In this document: positions 1 through 12,036 of the stretch, piece after piece
Layout of the letters: every line of letters starts with the position of its first letter
Position numbering within the stretch: the first letter of the stretch is position 1
Assembly (NCBI GenBank): GCA_014155875.1
Contig: JACEFZ010025119.1
Span: 7,501 to 71,500, forward strand
DNA from: Cepaea nemoralis
Lineage: Eukaryota > Mollusca > Gastropoda > Stylommatophora > Helicidae
Length of the DNA stretch: 64,000 nt
Direction of reading: 5' to 3'
Notes under the pieces: generated by a model
Databases searched by the model: none
Told to the model about the DNA's origin: nothing
What the model saw: the letters and a program-made list of their open reading frames with translations, nothing else
Position numbers and translations under genes: made by a program

Positions 1-72
<72 letters not shown>
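1..72. repeat. (AT)n microsatellite
   Basis: Uninterrupted AT dinucleotides run from the window edge, so the true length is unknown. The following bases (ATGTATACTGTTCAAAAAAA) resemble the outer end of some Tc1-like elements, which would fit the transposase relic just downstream. Confidence 0.97.
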
Positions 73-76
<4 letters not shown>

Positions 77-289
77 ACTGTTCAAAAAAACAACAACAAA
101 AAAGAAAGAAAGAAACGCAACATTATTGCAGTTTCAATTGCAAACTTGTACCAACATTTTATTTTACGGAATTAATGTTTCAATCCTGGCATGAAGAAAC
201 TTTCCGACTTTAACAATGAAATGATATTCATTAATTTTGGTTTGGGCTATTAGTCTTTGCGACTGAGGTCTCCGTTTCAGTAAGGTGTA

Positions 290-1243
290 TGACCTCCTAT
301 GGACTCAACCAGAGAACAACATCTCCTTGACATGGATCCGATTAGCCGTTGGATCTGTTGTTGTGGGATGGTTGATCACTCACTCTTCCCTCAGTGCAAG
401 AGACAACTGTCGGAGATTTGCTGGGGCCACAACTCGTTGGCGGAGTCGTCTGTCGAGTTCATCCCATAAGTGTTCTATGGGGTTCATGTCTGATGACATG
501 GCTGGCCACGGAATGGTCTGGGTGTTGTTGTCAACGAGGAACTGGGTAGTGGGTTGTGCCACATGGGATCGAGCGTTATCCTGCTCAAAAATCGACCTTC
601 GTGCAGCCAGAAGTGGAAGGACGTGATGATGAAGAATTTCAGCGACGTATCGTTGGACATTCAGGCGCCCTCCAATTTGCACCAGGTCACTTCTTCTCAT
701 GAAGTTGATCGCCCTCCACATCAGTACACCCCCACCACCATGTAGAGGAGCCTCATCAACGCTGTTCTGTGTGTAGCGCTCACGAACTCTGTGGTACACT
801 CGTCTCCGTCTATCGTGTCGCTGGAGCACAAAACATGATTCATCACTAAACCAAACCCGTCTCCAGTCATTCCCAACGGTCCATTGCTGATGCTGTTGGT
901 TCTGGCGATACCGGTCCGTACGAACAGGACCTCTGTAGGGTTTTCTAGCCCAAAGACCAGCGTTGTGTAGCCGGTTCCTGACCGTTTGATCTGAAATTCA
1001 ACGAGCTCCTGACATTGACTGGACTGTGTAGGACGCAGATGCAAATCGATTACTAAGGTGACGCATCCGTATGAAGCAGTCTTCGGCAGCAGTTGTGATT
1101 ATGGGTCTTCCACTGCGCCGCCGGTCTGCCACTGAGCCAGTTTCTTGAAATTGCCTCCAAAAGCGACTAATGGTGCTTCTAACCACATTAAATTCTCTGG
1201 CTACTACACTTTGTGACTGTCCAGCCTGTAAACGTCCAATCAT
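290..1243 (-). pseudogene. Tc1-like transposase relic (DD34E)
   Basis: Minus-strand cut-and-paste transposase of the Tc1 family. The N-terminal helix-turn-helix starts at 1243 (MIGRLQAGQSQ, then a GRP AT-hook-like motif, RRRSGRP). The DDE domain follows. All three catalytic acids are visible: the Asp in VWFSDES near 850, the Asp in FEQDNARSHVA near 570, and the Glu in NPIEHLWDELDRR near 465. There are 34 residues between the last two, which is the Tc1 signature DD34E. The frame shifts between the DNA-binding part and the catalytic part near 1010. A stop with a shift near 380 cuts off the last 25-30 residues, which are still readable in another frame down to about 290. The catalytic residues are intact but the gene is not. 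Clear terminal inverted repeats were not found. Confidence 0.9.
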
Positions 1244-1602
1244 GATGAGCCATACTTACGCATTGAATTTTCAAATGAATGTATTCTAGGAGCGTCAATC
1301 TTTAATAGGCATTCAACAATATAGTCAGAGAGTTTTGTGTTCAGTAAGTTTCACGGGATATCATGATCCTGTCACGAGTTATTGTCAAAAATGTTGTTTT
1401 GAACTTAACCTCTTTCATGACCTCACGAATTATGAGGTGAGTACAATTCAGGTAACCACGAGAAGTTAATGACCAGATGGACACAGTCGATTGGTTGACT
1501 GATGTGCAATCAGCGAATACCTGTTATAAAAGTAAGACCAAAAATGTTCCGGTTCTTTTTCAATAAGTATATTTTCCCGATAGCAAGCGGACACAAAATA
1601 AC

Positions 1603-1795
1603 TCGATGGAGTGGGTCCAAATTATTTCGATGGAGTGGGTCCAAATTACTTCGATGGAGTGGGTCCAAAGTACTTCGATGGAGTGGGCCCAAAGTACCTC
1701 GACGGAGTGGGCCCAAATTACCACGATGGAGTGGGCCCAAATTACCACGATGGAGTGGGCCCAAAGTACTTTGATGTAGTGGACCAAATTAAAAT
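1603..1795. repeat. 24-bp minisatellite, about 8 copies
   Basis: A 24-bp unit built on CGATGGAGTGGGYCCAAA recurs head to tail, with a few substitutions and a decayed last copy. Because 24 is a multiple of three and the unit lacks stops, several frames on both strands stay open across it. Those frames are 8-residue translations of the repeat and are not genes. Confidence 0.93.
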
Positions 1796-2154
1796 GATGA
1801 AGTGGGCCCCCTTACATATTAGACACTATGTTTACAATATTAAAGTAATTTTAACAGCTTTGTCTCCTAAAGTACTTTCAACAACTTTGTCTCCTGGCAA
1901 CCAATATCTGTCTGGGTGCTCTTTTGTCATGTCCAAAGCTTTTAAAGAACTACATGTTGTTGTTTCATAAGTGGTACTAAAGTCATTGTGTTGTACGCAT
2001 CCACGCATGTTTGCAGGACAATCTACTTCCTGTTTGCCGAGCGTGTGACCGTTAGCTGGTATTCAATAAATCGTGCATTTGTGGACAATTCTGGTCAGAT
2101 TTTCATGGAAAAGAAGCCTACCACTTGAAACACCCCTCATTCACTAGCAATGTG

Positions 2155-2460
2155 TGTTTTTTTTTAATTGGCGTTCACTCACTATGAACTCAAACAGAGT
2201 CCATGCAAGTGCTACTAATTTTACCGCACAGGACTGATTGTTGCGTGTGGGGTAGCTTTCCCTATTACCAGTGTCCCTCGTCATCAGGCGGACACAATCC
2301 GACTTCATGGGTGCTTGTAATTTATACCCACAAATTAAGGACCAGAAATCAAAATTTTAACCCAACTGACCGGTGTAGGGGTTGAACCCGCTACTTCGGC
2401 ATTAGCACACTGGATGTTTAAGAGCGAGCGCTCTTATTCATTCCTCCACGCTAACCTCCA
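2155..2460 (-). mobile_element. SINE-A copy 1, tRNA-derived
   Basis: On the minus strand this copy has a degenerate tRNA-like head with a B box (GGGTTCAACCCC) near 2380. A body of about 200 bp follows, shared with 9979-10275, 11570-11765, 13745-14037 and 54607-54865. It ends in an A-rich tail, seen as a T run at 2155-2166. The head and tail order fits a Pol III-transcribed SINE moved by LINE machinery. Confidence 0.85.
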
Positions 2461-3295
2461 AAGGGAATTTGAACCCAGGAAAACCAGATTGGGGAGCGCG
2501 CTATATGCAGAGATGTCACGACTCCATTGGTTGTGTTGTGAGGAACAAAGAGTGTAGTTGAGTTGAGTTGAGTCAAGAACCGACATCATTGCACTCGGGG
2601 CATTCCCATAATCGCTCAGTCCTCATCTTCAACAGTCAGCAAAGAGTTCCAATACTAATGGTGCCCGTTGCAATTTGATTTTATGTCTGTCTTGCTTTAC
2701 CTCTGAGTGACGACTGTCGACCAGAACCACCCTTTGATGCTGCATTCTCTCTAGACTATGATAGTCTATCTGTTCTTCTACATGAATGACATGCTCCCAG
2801 AGGGCTTTAACCACATCCATCTATCTCATCATGAATCAAATCGCCCTCAATGATGCGACACCAGCAAATCTGTCTGCCTGTTCATTTCCAAACACACTAG
2901 AGCAGTGTTTCCCAACCTTTTTTGTGGTATGCCCCACCTAACCCTTTCTAAAATCTGCCCCCCCCCCCAACATAGAGGGGCTAGAGCCGCCCCCCCCCCC
3001 CCCCCCAGGTCCCGCGTCCCTGTGTGTTGGTTGTGTTGGGTGAATTTTTTATTTTAGCACCACTGCGTCGGGAGGCAACGATATAGTCGGGACCAGGGGC
3101 TTTGGAATATTATTAAAGTTGTTGCAGTTAAAAAGCAATATCTCCTGCGGGCTAATTCTCGCTGGTCGCGTGTGTGTCGGGCGTCGGCTTGTGACGCGCA
3201 TATGTTGCAGTGTATTTACTCTAGGCTACCTTTTGTTTGCAAAGAGCCACTGCACGAGACTCTAGGCTACCATTTGTTTTGTAAAGAGTTACTAT
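2461..3295. other. No gene recognised; possible hAT terminus
   Basis: No credible coding sequence is seen. At 2903 the text CAGTGTTTCCCAACC resembles the terminal repeat of many hAT elements. It runs into C-rich tracts (2960-3006). No matching right end was found, so this is at most an element fragment. Confidence 0.3.
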
Positions 3296-3299
3296 ATTA

Positions 3300-3490
3300 C
3301 AGAGTTTCCGACTTGGGTCAAGTTGGCAGGACATGTCTTCTCCTAACTTGACTAAAGACGGTTGATCGGCGGCTTGACAATCCACCATCATAAAACTCCC
3401 AACTGTTACAGAATCAGATTTCTGGCTCCAAATGTTTCAAACATAGAGAGCCACGACTTCTGCCCTATGCGCCAACTTAGGCACGAAAGG
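3300..3490 (-). repeat. Dispersed repeat R, copy 3
   Basis: An inverted relative of the two 253-bp copies at 33160-33410 and 34012-34264. Shared landmarks include CCGATCAACC, CCAACTGTTACAGAATCAGA and the TAGGCACGA end. It lacks about 35 bp of the middle and its first bases. The class is unknown: no RNA Pol III boxes, no inverted termini and no coding capacity were seen. Confidence 0.8.
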
Positions 3491-3604
3491 AAAGACAAGA
3501 CAAGACAAGACAAGTTAGCGGGTATGTGGGATTACGAACTGCGCCCAAAACGCCTTCGCCACGGAGCGGGCCCTTTGTAATGCAGTGGCAAGTCTGTCAC
3601 TGCA

Positions 3605-3643
3605 CGCGCACACACACACGCACACACACACACGCGCACACAC

Positions 3644-3691
<48 letters not shown>

Positions 3692-3800
3692 TGGGGTATA
3701 GATATAAAGAAAGAGAAACAGAGAGAAACAAAGGGAGACAGAAATGGAGACGAAGAAACAAAGGGAGACAGAGAGAGACCGAGAGAGAAAGAAAGAGAGT
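3605..3800. repeat. (CA)n microsatellite followed by GA-rich tract
   Basis: CACA and CACG dinucleotides run to 3690, then imperfect GAGA/AAAG purine sequence to about 3800. The 98- and 109-codon frames across it are repeat translations. Confidence 0.95.
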
Positions 3801-3829
3801 ATGGGAGAACTGGAGTTGGTAGCAACGTG

Positions 3830-6800
3830 CTAAGGACATGCAACATAACAAAAATAAACAAATGATAGTGATGATGATGATAATGATGATTGTGACATAT
3901 ATGTCATCATCTCGCAGTCTTTTCCAGCAGACGTTGCTAGGACACGCTATCTGAAGAGTAGAGGCTATTAAAAAGCCCGACGGGAGAATTAACGAAACGA
4001 AATTTCGTTTCGTTTTAAGACAATTGATTGGCCGCGCCCCGGAAACACAGGCTTAATCTAGACAAAGGCTTAGTAGACAAAGCGGTCTGGTCAATCGCCA
4101 TGTTTCTCCAATGTTAGCGGGTGACCCATTGTTAATGGGTTAATTTAAAGCCCACTTATTCTCTGCGTTTTAGGTGAGCATTATATTATATACAACATAT
4201 CATGTTATGTATTAGGATAAATGCTTTGTGGCAACTAATATCATGATTGAAGTTGTGTGTGTGAAAATTAGGAGAATCGCTTTCATTGAAATGTTGGTTT
4301 ACGTCACACAGCCTGGACATCGCCATGTTGTCCAGTCAGCCTTCATAAAGCTTACAATATAATCTTGCTATGAGTCATTCTTCTGAGATGATTTTGTGAA
4401 ATTACTTTATTCCTAAATGCTTATTTTTCACAACTGGTCTCTGTGTTATAAAGTGTTTTTTTTCCTGAGTGCATATTTTGTATTTCTGCTCATATGATGG
4501 AGAAATATTACTATCTCACATTTGTGTACAACTTAAATAGGTTGTTAGATAGAGAGAGAGATATATTCTCGCTTGACTTTTTCATGCACTAGGAGTTAAT
4601 CTGTTGTTTACATTGTTGTAAATATACAGAGGTGGGATTGTCTTGTAGTCCTTTTTCATAAATGATGATGATGAGGATGATGCAAAAGGAGATGACTGAA
4701 CTGGTAGCTAAACTTCGGCCATTTATCAGTGGTACTTACATAATGCTGTCTGTAACTATGGAAAGGAGATTTATGAATTGTTTACATGAGGACAGTGTCT
4801 CATGAACTTTGTCCATGGTGTGACAGCGGTACTATCAAAATGTTTGGATGGATTAGGTGGTGCGTAACCCCTCAGGAAGCTCCAGTATCAGTCCAGAAAA
4901 AATGTACCTATTGAATAGATATCTCACTCACATTTGGAGTGAGACAAAACTCTACAGTAGGCGACAAGTGCTAGGCAACTATTGTCACCTTTCTTTCTTC
5001 TCCCCTTTTGTTCCCTCTAATTTTAATTATGATACATTGGTATCAGAATGTATGGTTTATTATGATCCATTGTTATCAGAATGTATGTTTTATTATGATA
5101 CATTGTTATAAGAATGTAGATTTTATTATGATACAATTATCAATGTTTGGGTTGTATTACTAATCTATATCGACCCTGTTCATCTTCACTCTACATAGGC
5201 GCTAGAGATGGCGGTGGAGTATTGGCCTAGTCACCATGCTTGGCACTGAAGTTATGGTCAACTTGTTTGGATTTAGAGGCAGGAAACTGGGATATCAGCC
5301 TCCTCTAATATTCTACAAAGAGTGCTGGTTACTGCTACTCACCCTGAACCTGAATGTCAATGCCTGGATACGTAACGGATTTTGAATATGCTGAAGTGGA
5401 TTCCCTACCTCTGGGAACTTACAGACGGTGTTAAACGTTGCAATGTCTGCAAAGACATGAGGCATGCCTGGCCTAGATGGATACAGAGTATAACCTCTTC
5501 TAAAAGTCACCGCCTGAGTCCACGTTCAACTGTCATATTCCAGAGGCTCATGGATAGTCTGGAATTCACCATCATTTACCAGTATGGATTTACCAACTGA
5601 TTGTGTGAACTCCCAGCTTCCTTTGAATCTTCTCATCCATCATATCCCAGACATGGATAATCAAGCACCATACCTACTCCCGGTCAATCAAGTCGTATAT
5701 TAAGCTGAAGAAAGAATAACCTACATCTTAACCCAGAGAAAGGGGCTGGAATATTCATGCCCAATTCAAGTTAGTTCTGTCAGGAAATTCTAATGGATTA
5801 TATGATGTCACTCCTCATCCAAAGAGATACTGAAAGTGTTTGTGCCTGATCCTGATCGAATCAATCACATGGACTCCTGTGTGTCACGCCACGCCAGAAC
5901 GCTTCACACGTGTACCTGTCTGTTATATCACCCTGGAACGCTCCTAGCCCAGTGACTTAGCAACTGTGACTTGAGAGATTACAGTATATCCACATGGGAT
6001 TCATATGGATTACTCCTACATGTTTTTCGCGATGGATATATGATCCAGAAGTGAAAGTTCTGTGTGTGTGTGTGTGTGTGTGAAATCCCCAATTTTCTGA
6101 ATAGGTGGATATATGCAAAGCAGCTGTTTTCCTGGATTATAGAGAGTGTGATTATGGCCAGACTTTTCTAGTGGATATTGAAGGAGAGGGAGTCATCATC
6201 AGACCCCTAGGATATTTCTAGAGACAGATTAGATAGATTTTCTTTATCTATTTCTTTGTATGGATTATTTACTTTGTTTTGTGTTTGACACATGTATTTG
6301 ATGTGAACCTTTTTTGGGGAAATATTCTTGGGGACTTCTGTTTGGTTGTAGACTTTGTGTGCATTGCCTGAAATATGATAATTTTTCATGTCCATGTCAC
6401 CATATTGAAGCCAACAGGGTTTTCCAGAACCCAAATGTTTCCACAATACAATTGTTTGTTTGTTTGGTTTAACCAAGCCTTGAAGTTACTTCATTGTTAA
6501 CCTGGTGTTCCAAAACTGATGTTTATAGTCCAGTTATTGTTACTGTTATGTGATACAGTGAGTTAGTGTACTGTTTTTGTCTAACAATGGCTGTTTTCCT
6601 CTGTCATGTAATCCAGTTGTTGCGTCTAACATTGGTTGTTGTCCCTCTGTTGTATAATACTGTGGATGTGCATGACAGTGGATACTTGTCATTGTTTATA
6701 TATATATATGTGGGAGATTAAATGTGGGGCGGGGCACTTACACATAGACACACCCTCTGGGTAGAGTGATTAGTACTCGGGTGTCTGTGGTAGAACTTCC

Positions 6801-6960
6801 CGGATCTCCCAGCCTTCTATGGGAAACATTTCTTCTATGTTAGTGTTGAACTTGCACCCTTTTCTGCCTTGTTCAATACTTGGGGGTTACGAGCCAATAT
6901 ATTAATTCCTATAGAGGGCGTGTTTGGGTTTTAGACCCCATTCATACTGAATACCCCTAG
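3830..6960. other. No gene recognised
   Basis: AT-rich sequence without a convincing open frame, splice-delimited exon or known element. It contains a 33-bp minisatellite of 3-4 copies at 5029-5142 (GATACATTGTTATCAGAATG core), a short (TG)n at 6061-6081 and a short GAT-rich run at 3866-3890. Small exons of a host gene cannot be excluded by eye. Confidence 0.5.
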
Positions 6961-7002
6961 CGAAACTTGTCCTTATTCTAATTTATTTATATTCCACCCC
7001 AC

Positions 7003-7003
7003 A

Positions 7004-7071
<68 letters not shown>

Positions 7072-7152
7072 CGTGGTGAAGATGGTGGTGACGATAAGGG
7101 AACGGCGGAATTTCTTAGTTGATTTCAACACCACGCTCCCGAATGAAACATC

Positions 7153-7186
<34 letters not shown>

Positions 7187-7187
7187 C
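7003..7187. repeat. (ATG)n microsatellite, two blocks
   Basis: Blocks at 7003-7059 and 7152-7187 are separated by GTG-rich and short unique sequence. Translations of these blocks give poly-Met, poly-Asp or poly-Ser/Ile and are not genes. Confidence 0.95.
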
Positions 7188-7684
7188 GACTTATGACAGT
7201 CACGATCACAAGGGGACTTCACCCATTGGCTAACAAACTAGTTCCGTCAACAAAACAAAACTAAATATAGCCACAGCGACACCAAACATTCCTCAACGGA
7301 CAGTCAAACTACACACTACAGACACAAGTGACCTCTTGAGAAGGCAGAGGTCGTGTTTACCTCGTGGCAATGCCAGGAACGCAGATACTTGTATCAGGAG
7401 GTACTTGCTGTACCCGGGTCGAAAATTAGATTTGGGTTCACGTGACATTCAGCCTCACTCCCTACTCCAGTTATCTATAGATATGACGAGATTAAGTTTA
7501 CCAGAGATCCTCATAGTTTTGGTTCTTGATTCCCCACTCCTGGGGAAGCCGTAGCTGAAAGGTTAGTGTCCGCTTCACGCTCAGACAATATCGTGTTTTG
7601 TCTCAGTATTAAAATGTTAGTCGCACCATTTCACATGGCGTCATAGTCAACCCCAGCATGTTTGGCTTCATTTATTTACTAGAC

Positions 7685-8083
7685 CAGTGGTTCTCAACCG
7701 GTGGGGAATTTCCCCCCCCCCCCCCGGAGGACGGGGGAGGGGGGGGGGGGGTTAGCGTTTCGAGGGGGAGGGAGGATTAAGATTATTTCAACATCGCATT
7801 AACACAAGAACCAGTTACTTGATATTGTATTTTCCTCTAAATTTTACGGTTCTGTACTTCTCGCCCTGATGAAATTCGTTTTATAACGTAATTAGACCCG
7901 CAAATCACGTTTTATGTAGATGTCTAGACTTGTTCTTGTATGTGTTATTAAATTTAGCTTCCATTTTTATGTACACTGTGTAAGGGGGATTTATAGGGAG
8001 GAAATTCGAAAGAGAAGGGGGGATGACGTTCTGAACATATGGTAAAGGGGTGGGGCATGGGCCAACAAGGTTGAGAACCACTG
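7685..8083. mobile_element. hAT-type MITE with exact 8-bp target duplication
   Basis: The element starts CAGTGGTTCTCAACC and ends with its exact reverse complement, a perfect 15-bp terminal repeat of the hAT type. The 8 bp TACTAGAC occur on both flanks (7677-7684 and 8084-8091), as expected for hAT transposition. The 399-bp interior starts with C and G runs and has no transposase frame, so it was moved in trans. The exact duplication suggests a comparatively recent insertion. Confidence 0.93.
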
Positions 8084-8135
8084 TACTAGACAATTTTATG
8101 TTCAGTGGTTTATTACTACATTCTGAATGATCGAC

Positions 8136-8820
8136 GCTGATCTCATCTCATCTCGTTCCTCTTGCATTTTCGGTGTCGAGGTGAAGTATAAACAGCGGGG
8201 AATTCCCATTTATAAGCTTCGAAAATTCCATGGACTCTGTTATTCCCTCTGTCCATCGTTTACATGGTTGCCGGCTCTTCCTCTACTTCCATTTGGTCTG
8301 TACATCATTGCATGTTGTGGTATACTATCAGTTGGTAGCCTAGTTACATGGCCGAACCATTTCAGTTGCTGTTTTCTAATGAAATCTAACGCTGCTATAA
8401 CCCCCAGTTTTGTCCTGATTTCTTCACTTCTGATGTTCTCTCTTCTTGATACATTAAGTATTCTTCTCAGGAATCTCATTTCCGTTGTTGTAATGTTTCC
8501 TTTCTCTTGTTCTGTTATTGTCCAGGTTTGGCATTGGTAGCATAGAGTTGGTAGGAAGATTGTGTTGTGGAGTGCTTTTTAGTATCTATTAATACATGTC
8601 TGTACTTTAGTATTGGTGCCATTTGCCCAATGAGTTGGTTTGTCGCATTGCATCTATTTTGGATCTCGTCTTCTGAGATTTGTCATTTGTTGATATTATA
8701 CTTACTAAGTACTTTCCTAAGTTCTTGGAGCTCTTTACTTGTTTCACGGGGCGTTCTTTCAGATGTATCTTTGTTAACACTTATACCATTGTGTAACGTG
8801 TGTGATAACGTCTGAAGTAC
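8136..8820 (-). pseudogene. LINE fragment (RT C-terminal region plus 3' tail), family L1x
   Basis: On the minus strand this reads as the C-terminal part of a non-LTR retrotransposon reverse transcriptase. Landmarks are a degraded CYQCQTWT motif near 8540 (commonly YGCETWT) and KQQLKWFGHVTRLP near 8350. After the stop comes a roughly 100-bp 3' UTR ending in GATGAGATGAGATCA, a short tandem tail at 8136-8155. The copy is 5'-truncated. The same 3' end recurs at 19283-19432 and 54660-54758. Confidence 0.85.
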
Positions 8821-8995
8821 GGCGGTTAAGAATCTGAAAGAAAAGGTCAGAGTAAGGCAGATGTGAGGCCAGGGAGATTAATTAAAATCTTCTGCTAATG
8901 GGTTAGCTCCAAGACAGTGGCGTGGTCTGCACGCACACGTCAAGATTAAATGATCGGCGAGCAAGTAAAACCAGCTATAATAATAATGTTTTTGT

Positions 8996-9230
8996 TATCC
9001 TTTACAGGACATCGCTGTCAACATCAGCATCTTTCAGCTGATTGTTGATTTCTTGGCAATATTACTCTCAGTAGTTTGCCATTGCTTTCTGAGCGGCCTG
9101 CTCACATACCCCTAAGTTACCGACGCGATTCGAACCACTGCTGATTCTCACTGTCGTCACGTTACTTACGAGAGTATACGAGATTACGGAGAAAAGTTGC
9201 TAACGTCTAGGCCAGGAAGCAAAACCTGCT
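8996..9230 (-). mobile_element. SINE-E copy 1, tRNA-derived
   Basis: On the minus strand a tRNA-like head has an A box (TGGCCTAGACGTTAGC) and a B box (GGTTCGAATCGC). A body containing AGCAATGGCAAACTACTGAG follows, then an end in GATGTCCTGTAAAGGA. It closely matches 39425-39655 and, more distantly, 59280-59515. Confidence 0.87.
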
Positions 9231-9494
9231 CTAAGGCTGGTAAAAAAAGGAAAATCCAAAATGCAGCGTTCATGGGAATCGGTAATTAAGGGATAAAGGG
9301 TGTAATAGATTTTCAGGGGAGGTGGGGGGGGGGGAGAGAAGAGGGGGAGTGGGGAGGATGGTGTGATGGTTACGTAAGGTCCAATAAAGGGAGAAGAAAG
9401 TGATGGACCGCGGCAATTGAGTTTTGGGCACGTGAGGAAAACTTGGCCCAAAGATAGACAGTGGAGCTATTTTATAAAGACCTATAGAAGGCAG

Positions 9495-9646
9495 GGCACT
9501 CTTCCGATTGACGGGTCTAAATAGTTCCGCAGTGAATAAGTCAGGGGTTAAGGGTTAGGGTTAGTGTTACACTAACACTGACCCTAACCCTTAACCCTAA
9601 CTTATTCACTGCGGAACTATTTAGACCCGTCAATCGGAAGAGTGCC
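9495..9646. mobile_element. 152-bp foldback (palindromic) MITE with 8-bp target duplication
   Basis: Two arms of about 74 bp are reverse complements with only a few mismatches and meet at 9570. The ends are GGCACTCTTCCGATTGACGG and its complement. The inner arms are telomere-like (AAGGGTTAGGGTTAG and complement). GAAGGCAG lies directly outside both ends (9487-9494 and 9647-9654), so the palindrome is an inserted unit and not an assembly fold. An 8-bp duplication suits hAT or P-like enzymes, but the termini are not the usual hAT CAG type. Confidence 0.9.
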
Positions 9647-9978
9647 GAAGGCAGTATTGTTTTCCAAAGGAACATGGAACTAATATGTATATCGGTTTTG
9701 TGACTCTTCCTGGGATTGCACATTTTCATCATGTCTATTCGTAATTAATAAAGATCTTGTGTGTGCGCAAAACGGTGTTATCATGTGACTACAAGTGTTG
9801 TTGTCCAGCAGTCCGGCCTATTTGGTGATGTGTGGTTTCTATGGCTGATTCACCCTGCACTTCTCACTTAAAGATATCAAAGAGACAAACCTAGACACAG
9901 CCATGTCTAGCTGTTGCAAAGGATTGTGACACATTGTGCAAATCAACGCAAGGCGTCCTGTTTCCAAAATGCTGATTG

Positions 9979-10275
9979 TTTTTTTTTTTTGCGCTCGCTC
10001 GCTTTGAACTCATGCGTAGTCCATACACGCTATTTATTGTGGCTAAGGACTGCATTTTGCGTGTGGGTTAGCTTTCCCTAATAACAGTGTCTCTCGCCAT
10101 CAGGCGAACCCACTCTGACTTCAGAGGTACTTGTAATTTACGTCCCCAAGTCAAGGACGACAGGTCAACATTTTAGTCCAGATGTCCGGTGTAGGGGTTG
10201 AACTGCTTACCTCGGCATCAGCACACCGGATGTTTAAGAACATGCGTTTTTACCCATTCGGCCATGCGGACCTGC
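9979..10275 (-). mobile_element. SINE-A copy 2
   Basis: Near full-length member of SINE-A. The minus-strand head begins at the GGTCCGCATGGCCGAATGGG stretch (A box TGGCCGAATGG) near 10270. The B box (GGTTGAACCCC region, here altered) is near 10195 and the A-rich tail is at 9979-9990. It aligns along its length with 13745-14037. Confidence 0.88.
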
Positions 10276-10599
10276 AATCGCTAATTTAACCAGGTATACG
10301 GCAAGCGAAACTGTGTTCATTGTCCCTTAGCCACAAACGCCGACATAGGGCTGTAATATTTTACAAGAACCAAAGGCATCCATCACGCGCTCCCCTGATC
10401 TCTAAGGCAGTGACATCTAGTACCTAGCCTTCGCGTATAATGATGGGGAAAAGACATAACGTGTGCAAGATGTGCACATGAGAAATCCAACGGCAGCTGG
10501 AAAAAGGAAAGAGTAGGCCTTAAGGTACTCATTCTGGCAAAATTGTCAGGAAAGGAAACCTACCCAAGTTTAGACGGTTTAGTTTGAGATTACATTTGT

Positions 10600-10785
10600 A
10601 TGGAAATATAACACTTGAGAATCGGTTGTATGGCGAAGGGATTACAAATGCTATTCGGAATCCCGCATATCGCGTTCAAAACACAACTGCGGGTAATTTG
10701 TGAGCAGACCATCTTGCGTCGGTTTCCCATACAAAAGTTTGAGTGCCGGTCGTTCAGAAAAAATGGGCAAACTCATCATCCAGTG
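10600..10785 (+). mobile_element. SINE-F copy 1 (probable tRNA-derived SINE)
   Basis: Plus-strand element sharing TATGG...CCCGCAT, GAGCAGACC..CTTGCGT and CCGGTCGTTCAGAAA with 55822-56068. The start TATGGCGAAGGGATTAC resembles an A box and GTTCAAAACAC may be a decayed B box. It abuts the 3' end of a minus-strand LINE at 10786. Confidence 0.65.
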
Positions 10786-11104
10786 TCTTGTCGGCTGGCG
10801 TGGGCGATCATGCCCCTCCACAAATTACGATCTCCGACGTCATGGATCAATTCGTGTGTTGACTCCCTTCCGTGCCATGCCACAAGACTGTCAAGAATCT
10901 TCTCACGCTGTCTTCCTCCATCTCTCTTTCCGCAAATCGTTCCGGCTGTTACAACATGTTTCCCTTTTTTGTCTTCTTATAACGTGGCCAAAAAACGATG
11001 ACTGCCTGTTTGTGATGTTTGTGACAAGCTTTTTTTTGCGAATACAGCTTCCCTTAAAACGCTCTGCTTTTTTGGCTATTCTATTAATGTTCATGATATG
11101 CAGC
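10786..11104 (-). pseudogene. LINE 3' fragment, GCETWT family
   Basis: The minus strand contains a reverse-transcriptase tail with NRQSSFFGHVIRR near 11010, the conserved KFFGHVxRR-like block that follows the palm/thumb in many invertebrate LINEs. Its 3' end (CGCCAGCCGACAAGACACTG) matches the ends at 57140 and 52290. It carries frameshifts. Confidence 0.75.
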
Positions 11105-11569
11105 TAACTTTAAAAACACTTGAGAGGTGCCGCCAGGCCCATTATGAGAACTACTTTTGTTTACTAACAAACGAGAGATACCATGAGATAACCAAATTTA
11201 ACTTCATATCAAGATGTAGATACAACATAATTCGAATGCTTGTCTCCGTGATACTTTTCACTCGATGCTGATTTCTTTCTGATGAAATACGATTTTGAAA
11301 GTTATCATTGATCGTGTTTTTCAAACAATCACAGGTCATGTGGGGAAACAATGACTCAATCACCACAAGTGTATCATGCGTTGAGCAAATTGTGATTCAG
11401 ACACTCAAGCTTTATGTGCTTTCAACAAAGAGTGATTCAGATTGCTGGCAATCCTGCTTTTATTGATCGAGTGAAGACATTGATTTCACAATCATTTGGT
11501 TCTGTCTATGTCCACGAGTTCTTGCATCATGATTTTGTTGAATTTGTTTTTTTTAATGTATTAACATTC

Positions 11570-11765
11570 GATACTTTGAACTCAAGCATAGTCCATAAAT
11601 ATGCTACTACTTCAAGTGCACTTGATTAATTTCTGCGTGTGGATTAGCTTTCTCTGTTACCAGTGTCCCTCGCCATCAGGTGAACGCAATCCGACTTTTG
11701 GGGTACTTGTAATGTACGTTCCCAAGTCAAGGACGAGAAGTAAATTGTTGGATTAGAGTGTTGGA
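11570..11765 (-). mobile_element. SINE-A copy 3, truncated
   Basis: Contains the SINE-A body (TTTGAACTC, GTGTGGATTAGCTTTC, CTCGCCATCAGG, GTCAAGGACGAGAAG) but lacks the tRNA-like head. It is therefore 5'-truncated on the minus strand. Confidence 0.8.
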
Positions 11766-11859
11766 CAAGCTCTGGGAGAATGGCAACATCTTGTCCCCCA
11801 CACATATGTTATAAAACCACATTTTACGATAGCGTTAAATTCTTGTCTCCCACACATAA

Positions 11860-11860
<1 letters not shown>

Positions 11861-11950
<90 letters not shown>

Positions 11951-11968
11951 GTATGTAAGTGTTTCTGG

Positions 11969-12036
<68 letters not shown>

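Noticed and set aside
3526..3861. Protein frames over CA and GA repeats
   Set aside because: Translations of simple repeats (poly Thr/His, Cys/Val).
7530..7610. Another SINE head (GTAGCTGAAAGGTTAGTGTC)
   Set aside because: A-box-like only; no B box and no shared body found nearby.
9541..9600. Interstitial telomere or chromosome-fusion site (TTAGGG-like)
   Set aside because: The motif lies in the arms of a palindrome bounded by a target duplication, so it is part of a mobile unit.
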